From positions 1 through 64,000 of the forward strand of contig CADAOY010000004.1 in the NCBI GenBank assembly GCA_902789665.1: a stretch of 64,000 nucleotides of DNA. Reading direction: 5' to 3'. The position numbers and the translations under genes were made by a program. The notes beneath the pieces are model-generated. The model was given only the letters and a program-made list of their open reading frames with translations. It had not been told where the DNA came from and did no database searches. This document shows positions 52,909-61,314 of the stretch, piece by piece. Positions within the stretch are counted from its first letter, which is position 1. Every line of letters starts with the position of its first letter. The stretch is from an uncultured Lachnospiraceae bacterium. Its GTDB lineage: Bacteria > Bacillota > Clostridia > Lachnospirales > Lachnospiraceae.

Positions 52909-54618
52909 ATGAAGACTAAAGAAAAGAAGAATATAAATAAATTATATGACGCCATTCCAATTATTATCCTTGGTATCATTTTTATCTTTTTTACTCAGGT
53001 AACACACAAACTTACAACAGATGGTAATCTAATCTGGTCGGTAGGTTATGTATTAAAAACAGGAGTTATTTCTCTTTTTGGCGGTGTGGCACTTGGTGAT
53101 GTTCTTTATGAGCTACAAGATTTTCTTAAAGAGAAGATATCATTTAAAGAAGGTACCACGAAAAATGCCATAAAGATGTTTTTTATATCGGCGGTAGTAC
53201 TTACAATTGTTTTTACTGTCTATTTTCTTGCATTTTATCCCGGAATTCTGGCCTATGATTCATATGCCCAAATTGGACAGATTATGGAGAATGGCTATAG
53301 CGACCATCATCCTTTAATTAATACATTATTTATTAAACTTGCATTTTTTATTTCTAATTCTATTAAAGCAGAACCTAATACAGGGGCTGCAATCTATATT
53401 TGTGCCCAGGGTTTATTAATTAACTTGGTGTTTTCATATGGAATTGCTCTTTGCGCCAAAAGAATGGGAAATCTTTATTCCATTATTATTCTTGCGTTGT
53501 TAGCTATTTTCCCTTTTAACTGGTTTATGGCCATCAGTATGACAAAGGATGTTCCTTTTTCAGCATTCTTTTTGCTTTTTGTTCTGGCAATTTCAGAGTT
53601 TTTTAAATTAGATATAAAAGATAAATCATCATATCTTACTTTATGCCTTATTGGTTTAGGTGCTTTAGGGTGTGTGCTTAACAGAAATAATGGTGTATAT
53701 GCTTTGGCATTTGCGGTTTTGGTTTCAGTGATTTGGACTGTTGGATACCTGATATATAAAAAAGTAAAAAAGGAATCAGGCATCAATCTGGTAAAAAAAT
53801 ATGCATACCTGATTGCTGTTGTGATGGCTGCCATCATTATAGGAATTGCTACTACAAAAATTGCATTTGTAAAACTTAATGCAATACAGGGCGACAGGCG
53901 GGAAATGTTAAGCGTACCTATTCAGCAATTGTCCAGAACGTATATGTATCATGGAGGAAGCGGCATATATTCAGAAGACGATGATTCTCTAGATGAAGAA
54001 TCCAGGCAGGTAATAAGTGAATTTATATTAAATGACGGAGTATTGCTGTACGACCCGTACATATCTGATCCTGTAAAGAGAAATACAAACACCTGGTATG
54101 TTGTTAACAGAACAGATAAATTTGCATCTACATATATCAGACTATTTTGTAAATATCCAGGGGATTATATCAATGCTTTTCTTAGTTTGAATGCAGGATT
54201 CATTGATTTTATGGATGAGACACATGCTCATATCAACGAGAGAGAGGGAGAGTATGGTCTTGGATATGTGCAAACCAAGTGGGAAGAAATATCCCTGACA
54301 GAAAGAGGATTCTGCAAAGATAGCCACATCAGCCTTTTGTGGAAGTTACTGGATAAGTGGACTAATGATAATGGTTATTTGGCAATTCCTGTTTTGAAGT
54401 ATATTTTTATGCCGGGTATTTATTTATGGATTTATATATTTATGACTGTTTTGGGAATAAAATACAAAAGAAAAACAGCGGTTATGGCGTTGGCTTTTGT
54501 TGCAGGCTATTATCTTACCATGTTTTTTGGTCCATGTGTTCAGTTAAGATATGTTTTTCCGGTTATGATAACAGTGCCTTTTATGGCTTTATACTGGGAT
54601 AAAAAGCCTTTGTTGTAA
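52909..54618 (+). CDS. Polytopic membrane protein, DUF6020-like
   Basis: A 569-residue protein with about a dozen membrane helices. The segment YPGILAYDSYAQ...DHHPLINTLF (about 105-135), a NWFMAISMTKDVPFSA motif near 205 and LNRNNGVYAL near 262 resemble DUF6020 proteins, which look like membrane-embedded glycosyltransferases (GT-C fold). The Asp in the first loop could be catalytic by analogy. A large extracytoplasmic loop lies at about 330-480. It stands alone with its own promoter and an AAGGAAG site. Substrate unknown. Confidence 0.78.
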   Translation: MKTKEKKNINKLYDAIPIIILGIIFIFFTQVTHKLTTDGNLIWSVGYVLKTGVISLFGGVALGDVLYELQDFLKEKISFKEGTTKNAIKMFFISAVVLTIVFTVYFLAFYPGILAYDSYAQIGQIMENGYSDHHPLINTLFIKLAFFISNSIKAEPNTGAAIYICAQGLLINLVFSYGIALCAKRMGNLYSIIILALLAIFPFNWFMAISMTKDVPFSAFFLLFVLAISEFFKLDIKDKSSYLTLCLIGLGALGCVLNRNNGVYALAFAVLVSVIWTVGYLIYKKVKKESGINLVKKYAYLIAVVMAAIIIGIATTKIAFVKLNAIQGDRREMLSVPIQQLSRTYMYHGGSGIYSEDDDSLDEESRQVISEFILNDGVLLYDPYISDPVKRNTNTWYVVNRTDKFASTYIRLFCKYPGDYINAFLSLNAGFIDFMDETHAHINEREGEYGLGYVQTKWEEISLTERGFCKDSHISLLWKLLDKWTNDNGYLAIPVLKYIFMPGIYLWIYIFMTVLGIKYKRKTAVMALAFVAGYYLTMFFGPCVQLRYVFPVMITVPFMALYWDKKPLL

Positions 54619-54642
54619 CAAATGTGCTTTTTATGGTATATT
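54613..54642 (+). promoter_or_regulatory. ispF promoter
   Basis: TTGTAA (54613-54618), 18 bases, TATATT (54637-54642). The -35 overlaps the stop codon of the preceding gene. Confidence 0.55.
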
Positions 54643-54683
54643 TAAAGTTGCGTGTGAATAGTTAATTAAGTGAGGATATATGT

Positions 54684-55220
54684 ATGAGAATAGGTATGGG
54701 ATATGATGTTCATAAGCTTGCTGAGGGCAGGAAGATGATAATTGGGGGAGTTGAGATCCCTTATGAGAAGGGTCTTTTGGGACATTCGGATGCGGATGTT
54801 CTGCTTCATGCAATATCTGATGCGCTGTTAGGTGCTGCGGCTCTTGGTGATATTGGAAAGCATTTTCCTGATACAGATGAAAAATATAAGGGTGCTGATT
54901 CTCTTATGCTTTTAAAAGAAGTAGGAGAGATGCTTAATGAAAAGAATTATTATATCTGTAATATTGATGCAACGATAATTGCGCAGGCTCCGAAGATGAG
55001 ACCTTATATTGATGAGATGCGTAAGAATATTGCGGATGTATTAAATATTGATATTGATATGGTTAATGTGAAGGCAACTACTGAAGAGGGGCTTGGTTTT
55101 ACAGGAGCGAAAGAAGGAATCAGCTCACAGGCTGTGGCACTTATTACATCTCCTTCAGAGATGTCTTTTAATCCATATCAGCAAAGCGGCTGCGCGGGCT
55201 GCCCTGGCAGACAGCAGTAA
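54684..55220 (+). CDS. ispF: 2-C-methyl-D-erythritol 2,4-cyclodiphosphate synthase with short Cys-containing tail
   Basis: MEP-pathway enzyme of isoprenoid synthesis. It has the metal-binding D-x-H of [12 protein letters not shown] (about 4-15), [12 protein letters not shown] with the second His (about 33-44), [14 protein letters not shown] (about 59-72) and the [16 protein letters not shown]-terminal motif. The family norm is about 157 residues; here 178, with a tail ending [11 protein letters not shown]. The tail is encoded in DNA that grades into a GC-rich repeat just downstream, so it may be read-through into a non-coding repeat. AGTGAGGA precedes the ATG. Confidence 0.95.
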   Translation: MRIGMGYDVHKLAEGRKMIIGGVEIPYEKGLLGHSDADVLLHAISDALLGAAALGDIGKHFPDTDEKYKGADSLMLLKEVGEMLNEKNYYICNIDATIIAQAPKMRPYIDEMRKNIADVLNIDIDMVNVKATTEEGLGFTGAKEGISSQAVALITSPSEMSFNPYQQSGCAGCPGRQQ

Positions 55221-55259
55221 GAGCGGGACACAGGGGCGCGGCGATAAGAGAAACCTGTG

Positions 55260-55321
55260 GCAAGATGCATTTTACCCCGTCCCTGGTGGCAGCAAGATGC
55301 ATTTTACCCCGTCCCAGGTGG
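55260..55321 (+). repeat. Two direct copies of a 32-base repeat
   Basis: The unit GCAAGATGCATTTTACCCCG plus about 12 more bases occurs at 55260 and again at 55292 with one difference in the first 30 bases. It fills the gap between ispF and the GNAT gene and is more GC-rich than the surroundings. It resembles the short interspersed repeats spread by REP-type elements in some Firmicutes, but only two copies are here and I cannot check others. Confidence 0.7.
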
Positions 55322-55337
55322 CACAAAGGAGTGAGAA

Positions 55338-56384
55338 ATGGAAATAAATATGGTGGTGGAAGCAGATAATCTGGTGCTTTCACTAAAAGAAGGCAAGGAA
55401 GTTATAAGCGTTATGTATATAAATCTTAAAATGCTTAATAACGGACTTGGACTTACAGAACTTAAAAATATATATACCAAGAAGGACTACAGACGTCAGG
55501 GGCTGATGGAGAGACTAATGAAGGAAACTTTTGAGGTTATCCAGGAAGAGAGACAGCCACTTACCGTAATGGTTCCTAATGACGAGAAGATTTTTAAGAA
55601 ATATGGTTTTAATTATATTTCTGATAAGGAATACTGTGATATCAATTCTCACAGGATGTCTCCGAAGTTATTGGAGGAAGCGGCTGTTGCGGACGGGGAT
55701 TTTACGCTGCTGGTTAAGGACAGAGGAACGCTGAACGTGCATACCGTTAAGGAGAAGCATTACGGCAGGGTAACAAGGTGGCTGAATAAGTATCTTGATG
55801 AGAAGAGTCCGCTGCATGCGACGGTGTCCGAGGAGAAGATAAAGAGCATTAAGCTTGATTTAAATGCGCAGGACGGAAGCCTTTTTATGATGGAATATAA
55901 CGGGCTCATTAAGGGAGTATTTGATTATATTCCGGGGCGTGAGAAGGGCAAGGTCACCAGGTGTTATATCGAGGATGAGATAAACGACTGGGATATCTTT
56001 ATTGATAAGTATTCCGAAAAATACATGAGCGCAAGGGTTATCGATGCGGCGAAGGCAATGACGATGCTGACAAGCACCGAGACTTTTGTCAGAACCATAA
56101 GGATTAAGGATAATCTGCTTCCGGAGAATAACGGAGTTTACATGCTTCATACATCACCGGAGGGCGGTCAGGTTCACGCGGTGCCGATTGAGCCGATGCA
56201 GAATTCTTACGGCGAGGGAATTGCGGCAGAGTGCGAGATTGATATTGATTATCTGGCGCCATTTATAATGGGATATATTACTGCTGAAGACTGTATCAAG
56301 GTATATGTAAAGTCAAAGGAAGCAGAAGTTTACGAGTCCTGGAATAAATTACTTAAGCCGGGAAATGTTATTATTAATATATAG
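55338..56384 (+). CDS. GNAT acetyltransferase, Eis-like with SCP2-type C-terminal domain
   Basis: A 348-residue protein. The N-terminal GNAT domain (about 1-130) has the acetyl-CoA loop KDYRRQGLMERLM (about 49-61). A second, degenerate GNAT-like portion (about 140-230) and a C-terminal sterol-carrier-like domain (about 250-345) give the Eis-like layout. Substrate is unknown. AAAGGAG is 7 bases before the ATG, inside the sequence just after the 32-base repeats. It is 21 bases from cysS. Codon use is somewhat richer in G and C than upstream genes. Confidence 0.82.
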   Translation: MEINMVVEADNLVLSLKEGKEVISVMYINLKMLNNGLGLTELKNIYTKKDYRRQGLMERLMKETFEVIQEERQPLTVMVPNDEKIFKKYGFNYISDKEYCDINSHRMSPKLLEEAAVADGDFTLLVKDRGTLNVHTVKEKHYGRVTRWLNKYLDEKSPLHATVSEEKIKSIKLDLNAQDGSLFMMEYNGLIKGVFDYIPGREKGKVTRCYIEDEINDWDIFIDKYSEKYMSARVIDAAKAMTMLTSTETFVRTIRIKDNLLPENNGVYMLHTSPEGGQVHAVPIEPMQNSYGEGIAAECEIDIDYLAPFIMGYITAEDCIKVYVKSKEAEVYESWNKLLKPGNVIINI

Positions 56385-56405
56385 GGCATGGGAGGCCTAA
56401 AAGAT

Positions 56406-57815
56406 ATGAGAATTTACAATACTCTTACAAAGACAAAAGAAGAATTTGTACCAATCGAGGAAGGCAAGGTACGTATGTATGTGTGCGGACCTACAGTATA
56501 TAACTTAATTCACATTGGTAACGCAAGACCGATGATTGTTTTTGATACGGTTCGTCGTTATATGGAATATAAGGGATATGAAGTTAATTACGTATCCAAC
56601 TTCACAGACGTTGATGACAAAATCATCAAGGCCGCAAACGAAGAGGGCGTTGATGCGTCAGTAATTTCAGAGCGTTATATCGAGGAATGCAAGAAGGATA
56701 TGAAGGCTCTTAATGTGCGTCCTGCAACCACACATCCAAAGGCAACTGAGGAAATCGGCGGCATGCTTGAGATGATTGGCACACTTATGAATAAGAATTA
56801 TGCTTATAAGGCTGAGGACGGTACAGTTTATTACCGCACCAGGTCTTTTAAGGAATATGGCAAGTTATCACATAAGAATCTTGATGATCTTCAGGGTGGT
56901 AACAGATCACTCCTCGTAACAGGTGAGGATCAGAAGGAAGATCCGCTTGATTTCGTATTATGGAAGCCTAAGAAAGAAGGGGAGCCATACTGGGAGTCAC
57001 CATGGTGTCAGGGAAGACCGGGATGGCATATTGAGTGCTCAGTCATGAGTAAGAAATATCTTGGTGAGGAGATTGATATTCACGCAGGCGGCGAGGACCT
57101 TGTATTCCCACATCACGAGAATGAGATTGCTCAGTCAGAGGCTGCAAATGGCAAAACCTTCGCCAGATACTGGATGCATAATGCATTCCTTAATATAGAC
57201 AACAAGAAGATGAGCAAGTCTCTTGGCAACTTCTTCACAGTAAGAGACATTGCTGCCAAATATGATTTACAGGTGCTCAGATTCTTAATGCTTTCAGCAC
57301 ATTACCGTTCACAGCTTAATTTCAGTGCCGACCTTATGGCAGCAGCCAAGAATTCATTAGAGAGAATTCTTACAGCATATGAAAGAATTGCTGAACTTTA
57401 CGAGAAGGCTGAAGATAAGGGACTTAGCGCTGATGAGGTCAGCCTCAATACAGAAATTAAGGGATATGTTGCCAAGTATGAAGAGGCAATGGACGATGAC
57501 TTCAACACATCTGATGCAATTTCAGTAATGTTCGAACTGGTAAAATCCGCCAACTCAAACCTTGATGAAAACTCAGGCAAGGAAATCGTAGGAATCTACA
57601 AATCTACACTTGAGACAATGGCTGATATCCTTGGTATTATCTTGGTTCAGGAAAAGGGCGACCTTGACAGTGAGGTTGAGGCTCTTATTGCTGAGAGGCA
57701 GGAAGCCAGAGCAAACAAGGATTTTGCAAAAGCTGATGAGATTAGAGATAAGCTTACAGCCATGGGTATCGTGCTTAAGGATACAAGAGAAGGCGTTAAG
57801 TGGAGCAGAGCATAA
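56406..57815 (+). CDS. cysS: Cysteinyl-tRNA synthetase
   Basis: Class I synthetase charging tRNA-Cys. The 469 residues begin MRIYNTLT as usual for the family. They contain CGPTVYN with the zinc Cys (about 28-34), the HIGH-like HIGN just after, the second zinc ligands around WHIECSVM, and KMSKS in KKMSKSLGNF (about 265-274). The ATG at 56406, with GGAGG upstream, is chosen over the ATG at 56388. It heads a cysS-mrnC-rlmB-sigH block like that in Bacillus. Confidence 0.97.
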   Translation: MRIYNTLTKTKEEFVPIEEGKVRMYVCGPTVYNLIHIGNARPMIVFDTVRRYMEYKGYEVNYVSNFTDVDDKIIKAANEEGVDASVISERYIEECKKDMKALNVRPATTHPKATEEIGGMLEMIGTLMNKNYAYKAEDGTVYYRTRSFKEYGKLSHKNLDDLQGGNRSLLVTGEDQKEDPLDFVLWKPKKEGEPYWESPWCQGRPGWHIECSVMSKKYLGEEIDIHAGGEDLVFPHHENEIAQSEAANGKTFARYWMHNAFLNIDNKKMSKSLGNFFTVRDIAAKYDLQVLRFLMLSAHYRSQLNFSADLMAAAKNSLERILTAYERIAELYEKAEDKGLSADEVSLNTEIKGYVAKYEEAMDDDFNTSDAISVMFELVKSANSNLDENSGKEIVGIYKSTLETMADILGIILVQEKGDLDSEVEALIAERQEARANKDFAKADEIRDKLTAMGIVLKDTREGVKWSRA

Positions 57816-57826
57816 AAGGAGACAAT

Positions 57827-58255
57827 TTGTCAGAAGATTTTTTAAGTATCATAAAAAAAGAATTTGAGCTTGAAGGGGTGGATTTAAGACTATATTCGCC
57901 CCTTAGTCTTGCTTTCCTGGGAGACTGCGTATATGACCTGGTTATAAGGAGCCTCCTGGTGGTTCCCGGAAAAAGGAAGGTCGAGAGTCTTCATAAAGAG
58001 AAGAGCCGTATGGTTAATGCAACGGCGCAGGCTCAGTATATAAAGAAACTTAAGGATGTCCTCACGGATGAGGAGATGGAGATTTTTAAAACGGGCAGGA
58101 ATACCAAGGTGCATTCCAAAGCCAAGAATGCGGGCATCGGCGATTATCACAACGCCACCGGATATGAAGCCCTTCTGGGATATTTGTATCTTAAGGGCGA
58201 GAATGAGAGAATCGTGGAACTTGTGAAGTTATCCATGGAAGATGAAGAAAGGTAA
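57827..58255 (+). CDS. mrnC: Mini-ribonuclease 3
   Basis: RNase III-like enzyme without a double-stranded RNA-binding domain, used in 23S rRNA maturation. The RNase III core signature is seen as FLGDCVYDLVIR, with a second acidic cluster in TGYEALLGYLYL. A TTG start at 57827 is preferred, as AAAAGGAG lies 5 bases upstream; this gives 142 residues. A GTG at 57800 would overlap cysS by 16 bases and has a poor site. It is 3 bases before rlmB. Confidence 0.9.
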   Translation: MSEDFLSIIKKEFELEGVDLRLYSPLSLAFLGDCVYDLVIRSLLVVPGKRKVESLHKEKSRMVNATAQAQYIKKLKDVLTDEEMEIFKTGRNTKVHSKAKNAGIGDYHNATGYEALLGYLYLKGENERIVELVKLSMEDEER

Positions 58256-58258
58256 AAA

Positions 58259-59002
58259 ATGGGATACAGAGAAGAGATAATTGAAGGAAGAAATGTGGTG
58301 CTTGAGGCGCTTAAGTCCGGAAGACCGGTGGACAAAATCTTCGTCGAGGACGGCTGTCAGGACGGCCCGATTCTTACAATCAAAAGAGAGGCAAAGAAAA
58401 GAGACGCCATCATTAAATATGTAAGTAAGGAAAGACTCGACCAGCTTTCAGAGACCAAGAAGCACCAGGGCGTTATTGCTTATATTGCGGCTTACGAATA
58501 CAGCGAAGTAGAAGATATAATGGCTCTTGCGAAAGAAAAGGGCGAGGATCCTTTTATCATCTTACTTGATAATATCGAAGATCCCCACAATCTTGGAGCG
58601 ATTATCAGAACTGCGCATCAGGCAGGGGCTCACGGCGTAATTATTCCGAAGAACAGGGCAGTTGGACTTACAAGCACAGTTGCAAGAACTTCAGCCGGAG
58701 CGCTTAATTATATTCCTGTTGCAAGAGTTACAAATCTTAGTCAGACAATTGATAAACTTAAGAAAGAAGGCCTCTGGTTTGTATCTGCGGATATGGACGG
58801 CGATGTGATGTATAAAACAAATCTCACAGGACCTATCGGTCTTGTAATCGGCAGCGAGGGCGAGGGCGTATCAAGACTTGTGAAAGAGCACTGCGACATC
58901 AATGCACGCATCCCGATGAAGGGACAGATTGATTCTCTCAATGCTTCAGTGGCAGCAGGCGTGCTGATGTATGAGATTGTGAGACAAAGGGAATTTAAAT
59001 AG
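58259..59002 (+). CDS. rlmB: 23S rRNA 2'-O-ribose methyltransferase, RlmB/TrmH type
   Basis: SPOUT methyltransferase of 247 residues. The N-terminal substrate-binding domain begins EEIIEGRNVVLEAL. The three family motifs follow: LDNIEDPHNLGAIIRTA (about 103-119), GLVIGSEGEGVS (about 200-211) and DSLNASVAAGV (about 227-237). It lies 3 bases after mrnC and 9 before the sigma factor, matching the conserved gene block. Confidence 0.93.
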   Translation: MGYREEIIEGRNVVLEALKSGRPVDKIFVEDGCQDGPILTIKREAKKRDAIIKYVSKERLDQLSETKKHQGVIAYIAAYEYSEVEDIMALAKEKGEDPFIILLDNIEDPHNLGAIIRTAHQAGAHGVIIPKNRAVGLTSTVARTSAGALNYIPVARVTNLSQTIDKLKKEGLWFVSADMDGDVMYKTNLTGPIGLVIGSEGEGVSRLVKEHCDINARIPMKGQIDSLNASVAAGVLMYEIVRQREFK

Positions 59003-59011
59003 GGGAAAAAT

Positions 59012-59632
59012 ATGAATTCAAAGTATGATAATTATTCAGATGAAGAACTCATTGAAATGTATAATGAGGGCGATGCTGAAATCGCGGATTATCTCCTTAG
59101 CAAACATAAAAAAATCGTTGGAATGATTTCTTCCAAAATGACCGTCTTAAGTCTCGACCCAGACGATGTCATTCAGGAAGGAATGATAGGTTTATATAAG
59201 GCAATTGTGAATTATAAGCCGGACAAAAATGCCAAGTTCACGACTTTTGCCAATTTGTGTGTTACGAGAAATATTCTGACGGGGATTTATAAATCGGGTA
59301 ATAAGAAGAATATTCCTCTTCAGAATTATATTTCACTTTTTGAGACAACTACAGACAGCGAGGGCAACACGGGCTTAAGCATCGAGGAGGTGCATCCTTC
59401 TGATGAGGCGGACCCTGAGAGAATTGCCCTTAATAATGAGAAATACAAAGAACTGACTGATTATATTGAGGAGAATCTTACGGATCTTGAGAAGAAGGTT
59501 GTGGATCTTCGCGTTGCTGAAACAGATGTCAGCGAGATCCCTGCCATACTTGGAATCAGTGATAAGTCGGCAGATAATGCTTATCAGAGAGCCAAGAAAA
59601 AAATCTCCGCCTTTCTTTTGGTGAGAGACTGA
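59012..59632 (+). CDS. sigH: SigH-like sigma-70 family factor
   Basis: A 206-residue sigma factor. Region 2 has DDVIQEGMIGLYKAI and FTTFANLCVTRNI, close to Bacillus SigH, and region 4 is at about 155-205. The position after cysS-mrnC-rlmB supports orthology with sigH. In Bacillus a yacP/rae1 gene lies before sigH; it is missing here. Its end overlaps the -35 of the tRNA-Thr promoter. The role in this organism (stationary phase, competence or sporulation-type genes) is not shown. Confidence 0.88.
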   Translation: MNSKYDNYSDEELIEMYNEGDAEIADYLLSKHKKIVGMISSKMTVLSLDPDDVIQEGMIGLYKAIVNYKPDKNAKFTTFANLCVTRNILTGIYKSGNKKNIPLQNYISLFETTTDSEGNTGLSIEEVHPSDEADPERIALNNEKYKELTDYIEENLTDLEKKVVDLRVAETDVSEIPAILGISDKSADNAYQRAKKKISAFLLVRD

Positions 59633-59638
59633 AATGGT

Positions 59639-59667
59639 TTGACAATAAGGTCTTCCTATGCTAATAT
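59639..59667 (+). promoter_or_regulatory. tRNA-Thr promoter
   Basis: A perfect TTGACA (59639-59644), 17 bases, TAATAT (59662-59667). It starts 7 bases after the sigH stop codon. Confidence 0.82.
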
Positions 59668-59686
59668 ATCAAGGTTGACAAAACAA

Positions 59687-59759
59687 GCTGCTATAGCTCA
59701 GTAGGTAGAGCGTCGCATTGGTAGTGCGGAGGTCACGGGTCCGATTCCCGTTAGCAGCT
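59687..59759 (+). tRNA. tRNA-Thr (anticodon GGU)
   Basis: Acceptor GCTGCTA/TAGCAGC, D stem GCTC/GAGC, anticodon stem TCGCA/TGCGG around TTGGTAG, T arm ACGGG-TCCGATT-CCCGT. The anticodon GGT reads ACC and ACU. The T loop begins TCC rather than the usual TTC. CCA is not encoded. Confidence 0.94.
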
Positions 59760-59769
59760 TTCTATTATG

Positions 59770-59793
59770 ACCTGCGTTAAACGCAGGTTTTTT
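59770..59793 (+). terminator. Intrinsic terminator after tRNA-Thr
   Basis: A perfect 8-bp stem, ACCTGCGT (59770-59777) with ACGCAGGT (59781-59788), a TAA loop and six T. Confidence 0.9.
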
Positions 59794-59860
59794 GTGCAAG
59801 TAGGGCCCCTACTCGATTTTTGTGAAGGGTGCTATTTATTAAATATTTATAAAATTGTAT

Positions 59861-59889
59861 TTGAAATATATGTACCGTTATGGTACTAT
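59861..59889 (+). promoter_or_regulatory. Promoter of the zinc-ribbon protein gene
   Basis: TTGAAA (59861-59866), 17 bases, TACTAT (59884-59889). A 45-base leader with a GGGAGGA site leads to the ATG at 59941. Confidence 0.65.
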
Positions 59890-59940
59890 GTAAGAGACGT
59901 GTATTTTAGCATTTTAATTCGTTAAAGGGAGGAATATTAA

Positions 59941-61233
59941 ATGATTTGTAAAAGTTGTGGCACTGAAATACCAGATGGTTCCCTTTTCTGTACTAACTGT
60001 GGTACAAAGGTTGAACCAGAAGTAGCTCCAGCTCCTGCTCCAGCACCTGCTCCTGCACCAGCTCCAGCTCCAGAACCAACTCCAGCTCCAGCACAGGATT
60101 ACGGTTACAATCCTAATCCGGCTCCAGCACAGGACTATGGATACAATCCAAATCCTAATCCAGCTCCAAACTATGGATATAATCCAAATCCGGCTCCAAC
60201 ATATGAGCAGGGCACTTATTCTTATACTAATACAGCAGCTATGGGAGCAGCACCTGTGGCTAAGGCTAAGGGACCTGCAATTGCAGCTTTAGTATTTGGT
60301 ATTCTGGCACTTATCTGTTGCCCATTATCAGGACTTTTTGGATTAATCGGTCTTATTCTTGCAATTGTTGCTCTTGCTAAGAAGACAAGCAAGAAGGGTA
60401 TGGCTATCACAGGTTTGATTCTTTCAATCCTTGGTGCTATTATCGGAACAATCGTTTCTTTATTATTTATTATTCCACTTGTTGCAGGTATTATTGAAAC
60501 AGGTGCTTCTATTAATGAAGTATTAGAGAATCCTGATTACTACATTAATGGTGATTACGATTATGATTATGATAATGGTTATGATTATGATTATGATTTT
60601 GACTATGACTATGATTATAACTACAACAGCTCAAACAGCGGTACTGTAGATACATATGCTACTGCTGCAAGCATTGAAGATTCATACTATGGAACAAGCG
60701 AACTTGTTGCTGTTTCAGGTGCTGATGAACTTATCGATTACCTTGAAGAGTTATACGGCAGAAGCTTATCTGAATCAGAGAAGGCAGGTATCAGAGGCGA
60801 TAATGACTTAAATGTTACAGACAGCAACTGTCAACTTGAAATCTACTACGATGATTCTTATGCATATGCTGATGGTGACTGGTGGTTCAACATTAACATG
60901 GGTGACTACTTTGGTGAACAGGCTTGGGATTCATGGGATGTTCTTACATATGATGAATTCAGAAATTCAGAATATACTAATGGCTTCATTATTCCTTCAA
61001 ACGGTTCTTTCTCATTAGATGTTACTGAAGAAGATCCAATGGGCGAGTATGCTGCTCAGGTATTCGAAACATCTGAAGAAGGAAATGGTATCTACGGAAT
61101 TAAGTTCTCAGGTACTGTTTACGACAATGGTGACGGAACAAAGACAATCGATGGTACATTCGAAATCATGTTTATGTATGGCGATATGACTGAGCCATAT
61201 GTTCAGACACATACATATACAGTTACTGACTAA
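59941..61233 (+). CDS. Zinc-ribbon membrane protein with DUF4190-like helices and Tyr-Asp repeat
   Basis: A 430-residue protein. The N-terminal zinc ribbon has C3-x2-C6 and C17-x2-C20. A Pro/Ala run and repeats of the QDYGYNPNP type follow (about 30-95), then two or three close membrane helices (about 115-190) as in DUF4190. An Asn/Tyr/Asp low-complexity segment (YDYDYDN type, about 200-222) leads to a C-terminal domain (about 235-430) rich in Asp, Trp and Tyr with no recognised motif. The zinc ribbon would be cytosolic and the last domain probably outside. Function unknown; it stands as a single-gene unit between two terminators. Confidence 0.8.
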   Translation: MICKSCGTEIPDGSLFCTNCGTKVEPEVAPAPAPAPAPAPAPAPEPTPAPAQDYGYNPNPAPAQDYGYNPNPNPAPNYGYNPNPAPTYEQGTYSYTNTAAMGAAPVAKAKGPAIAALVFGILALICCPLSGLFGLIGLILAIVALAKKTSKKGMAITGLILSILGAIIGTIVSLLFIIPLVAGIIETGASINEVLENPDYYINGDYDYDYDNGYDYDYDFDYDYDYNYNSSNSGTVDTYATAASIEDSYYGTSELVAVSGADELIDYLEELYGRSLSESEKAGIRGDNDLNVTDSNCQLEIYYDDSYAYADGDWWFNINMGDYFGEQAWDSWDVLTYDEFRNSEYTNGFIIPSNGSFSLDVTEEDPMGEYAAQVFETSEEGNGIYGIKFSGTVYDNGDGTKTIDGTFEIMFMYGDMTEPYVQTHTYTVTD

Positions 61234-61256
61234 TATTAAACCGAAAGGTTGTGATG

Positions 61257-61290
61257 AGGACGCTCTTGAAAAGGGGGCGTCCTTTTTTTT
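61257..61290 (+). terminator. Intrinsic terminator after the zinc-ribbon gene
   Basis: AGGACGCTC (61257-61265) pairs with GGGCGTCCT (61275-61283) with one G-U, followed by eight T. A downstream ATG at 61294 abuts the T tract. Confidence 0.85.
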
Positions 61291-61314
61291 ATAATGGAGG
61301 GGGAGGGCCTCATT

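Noticed and set aside
55260-55321. CRISPR-like repeat from the 32-base units
   Set aside because: The two copies are adjacent with no spacer between them.
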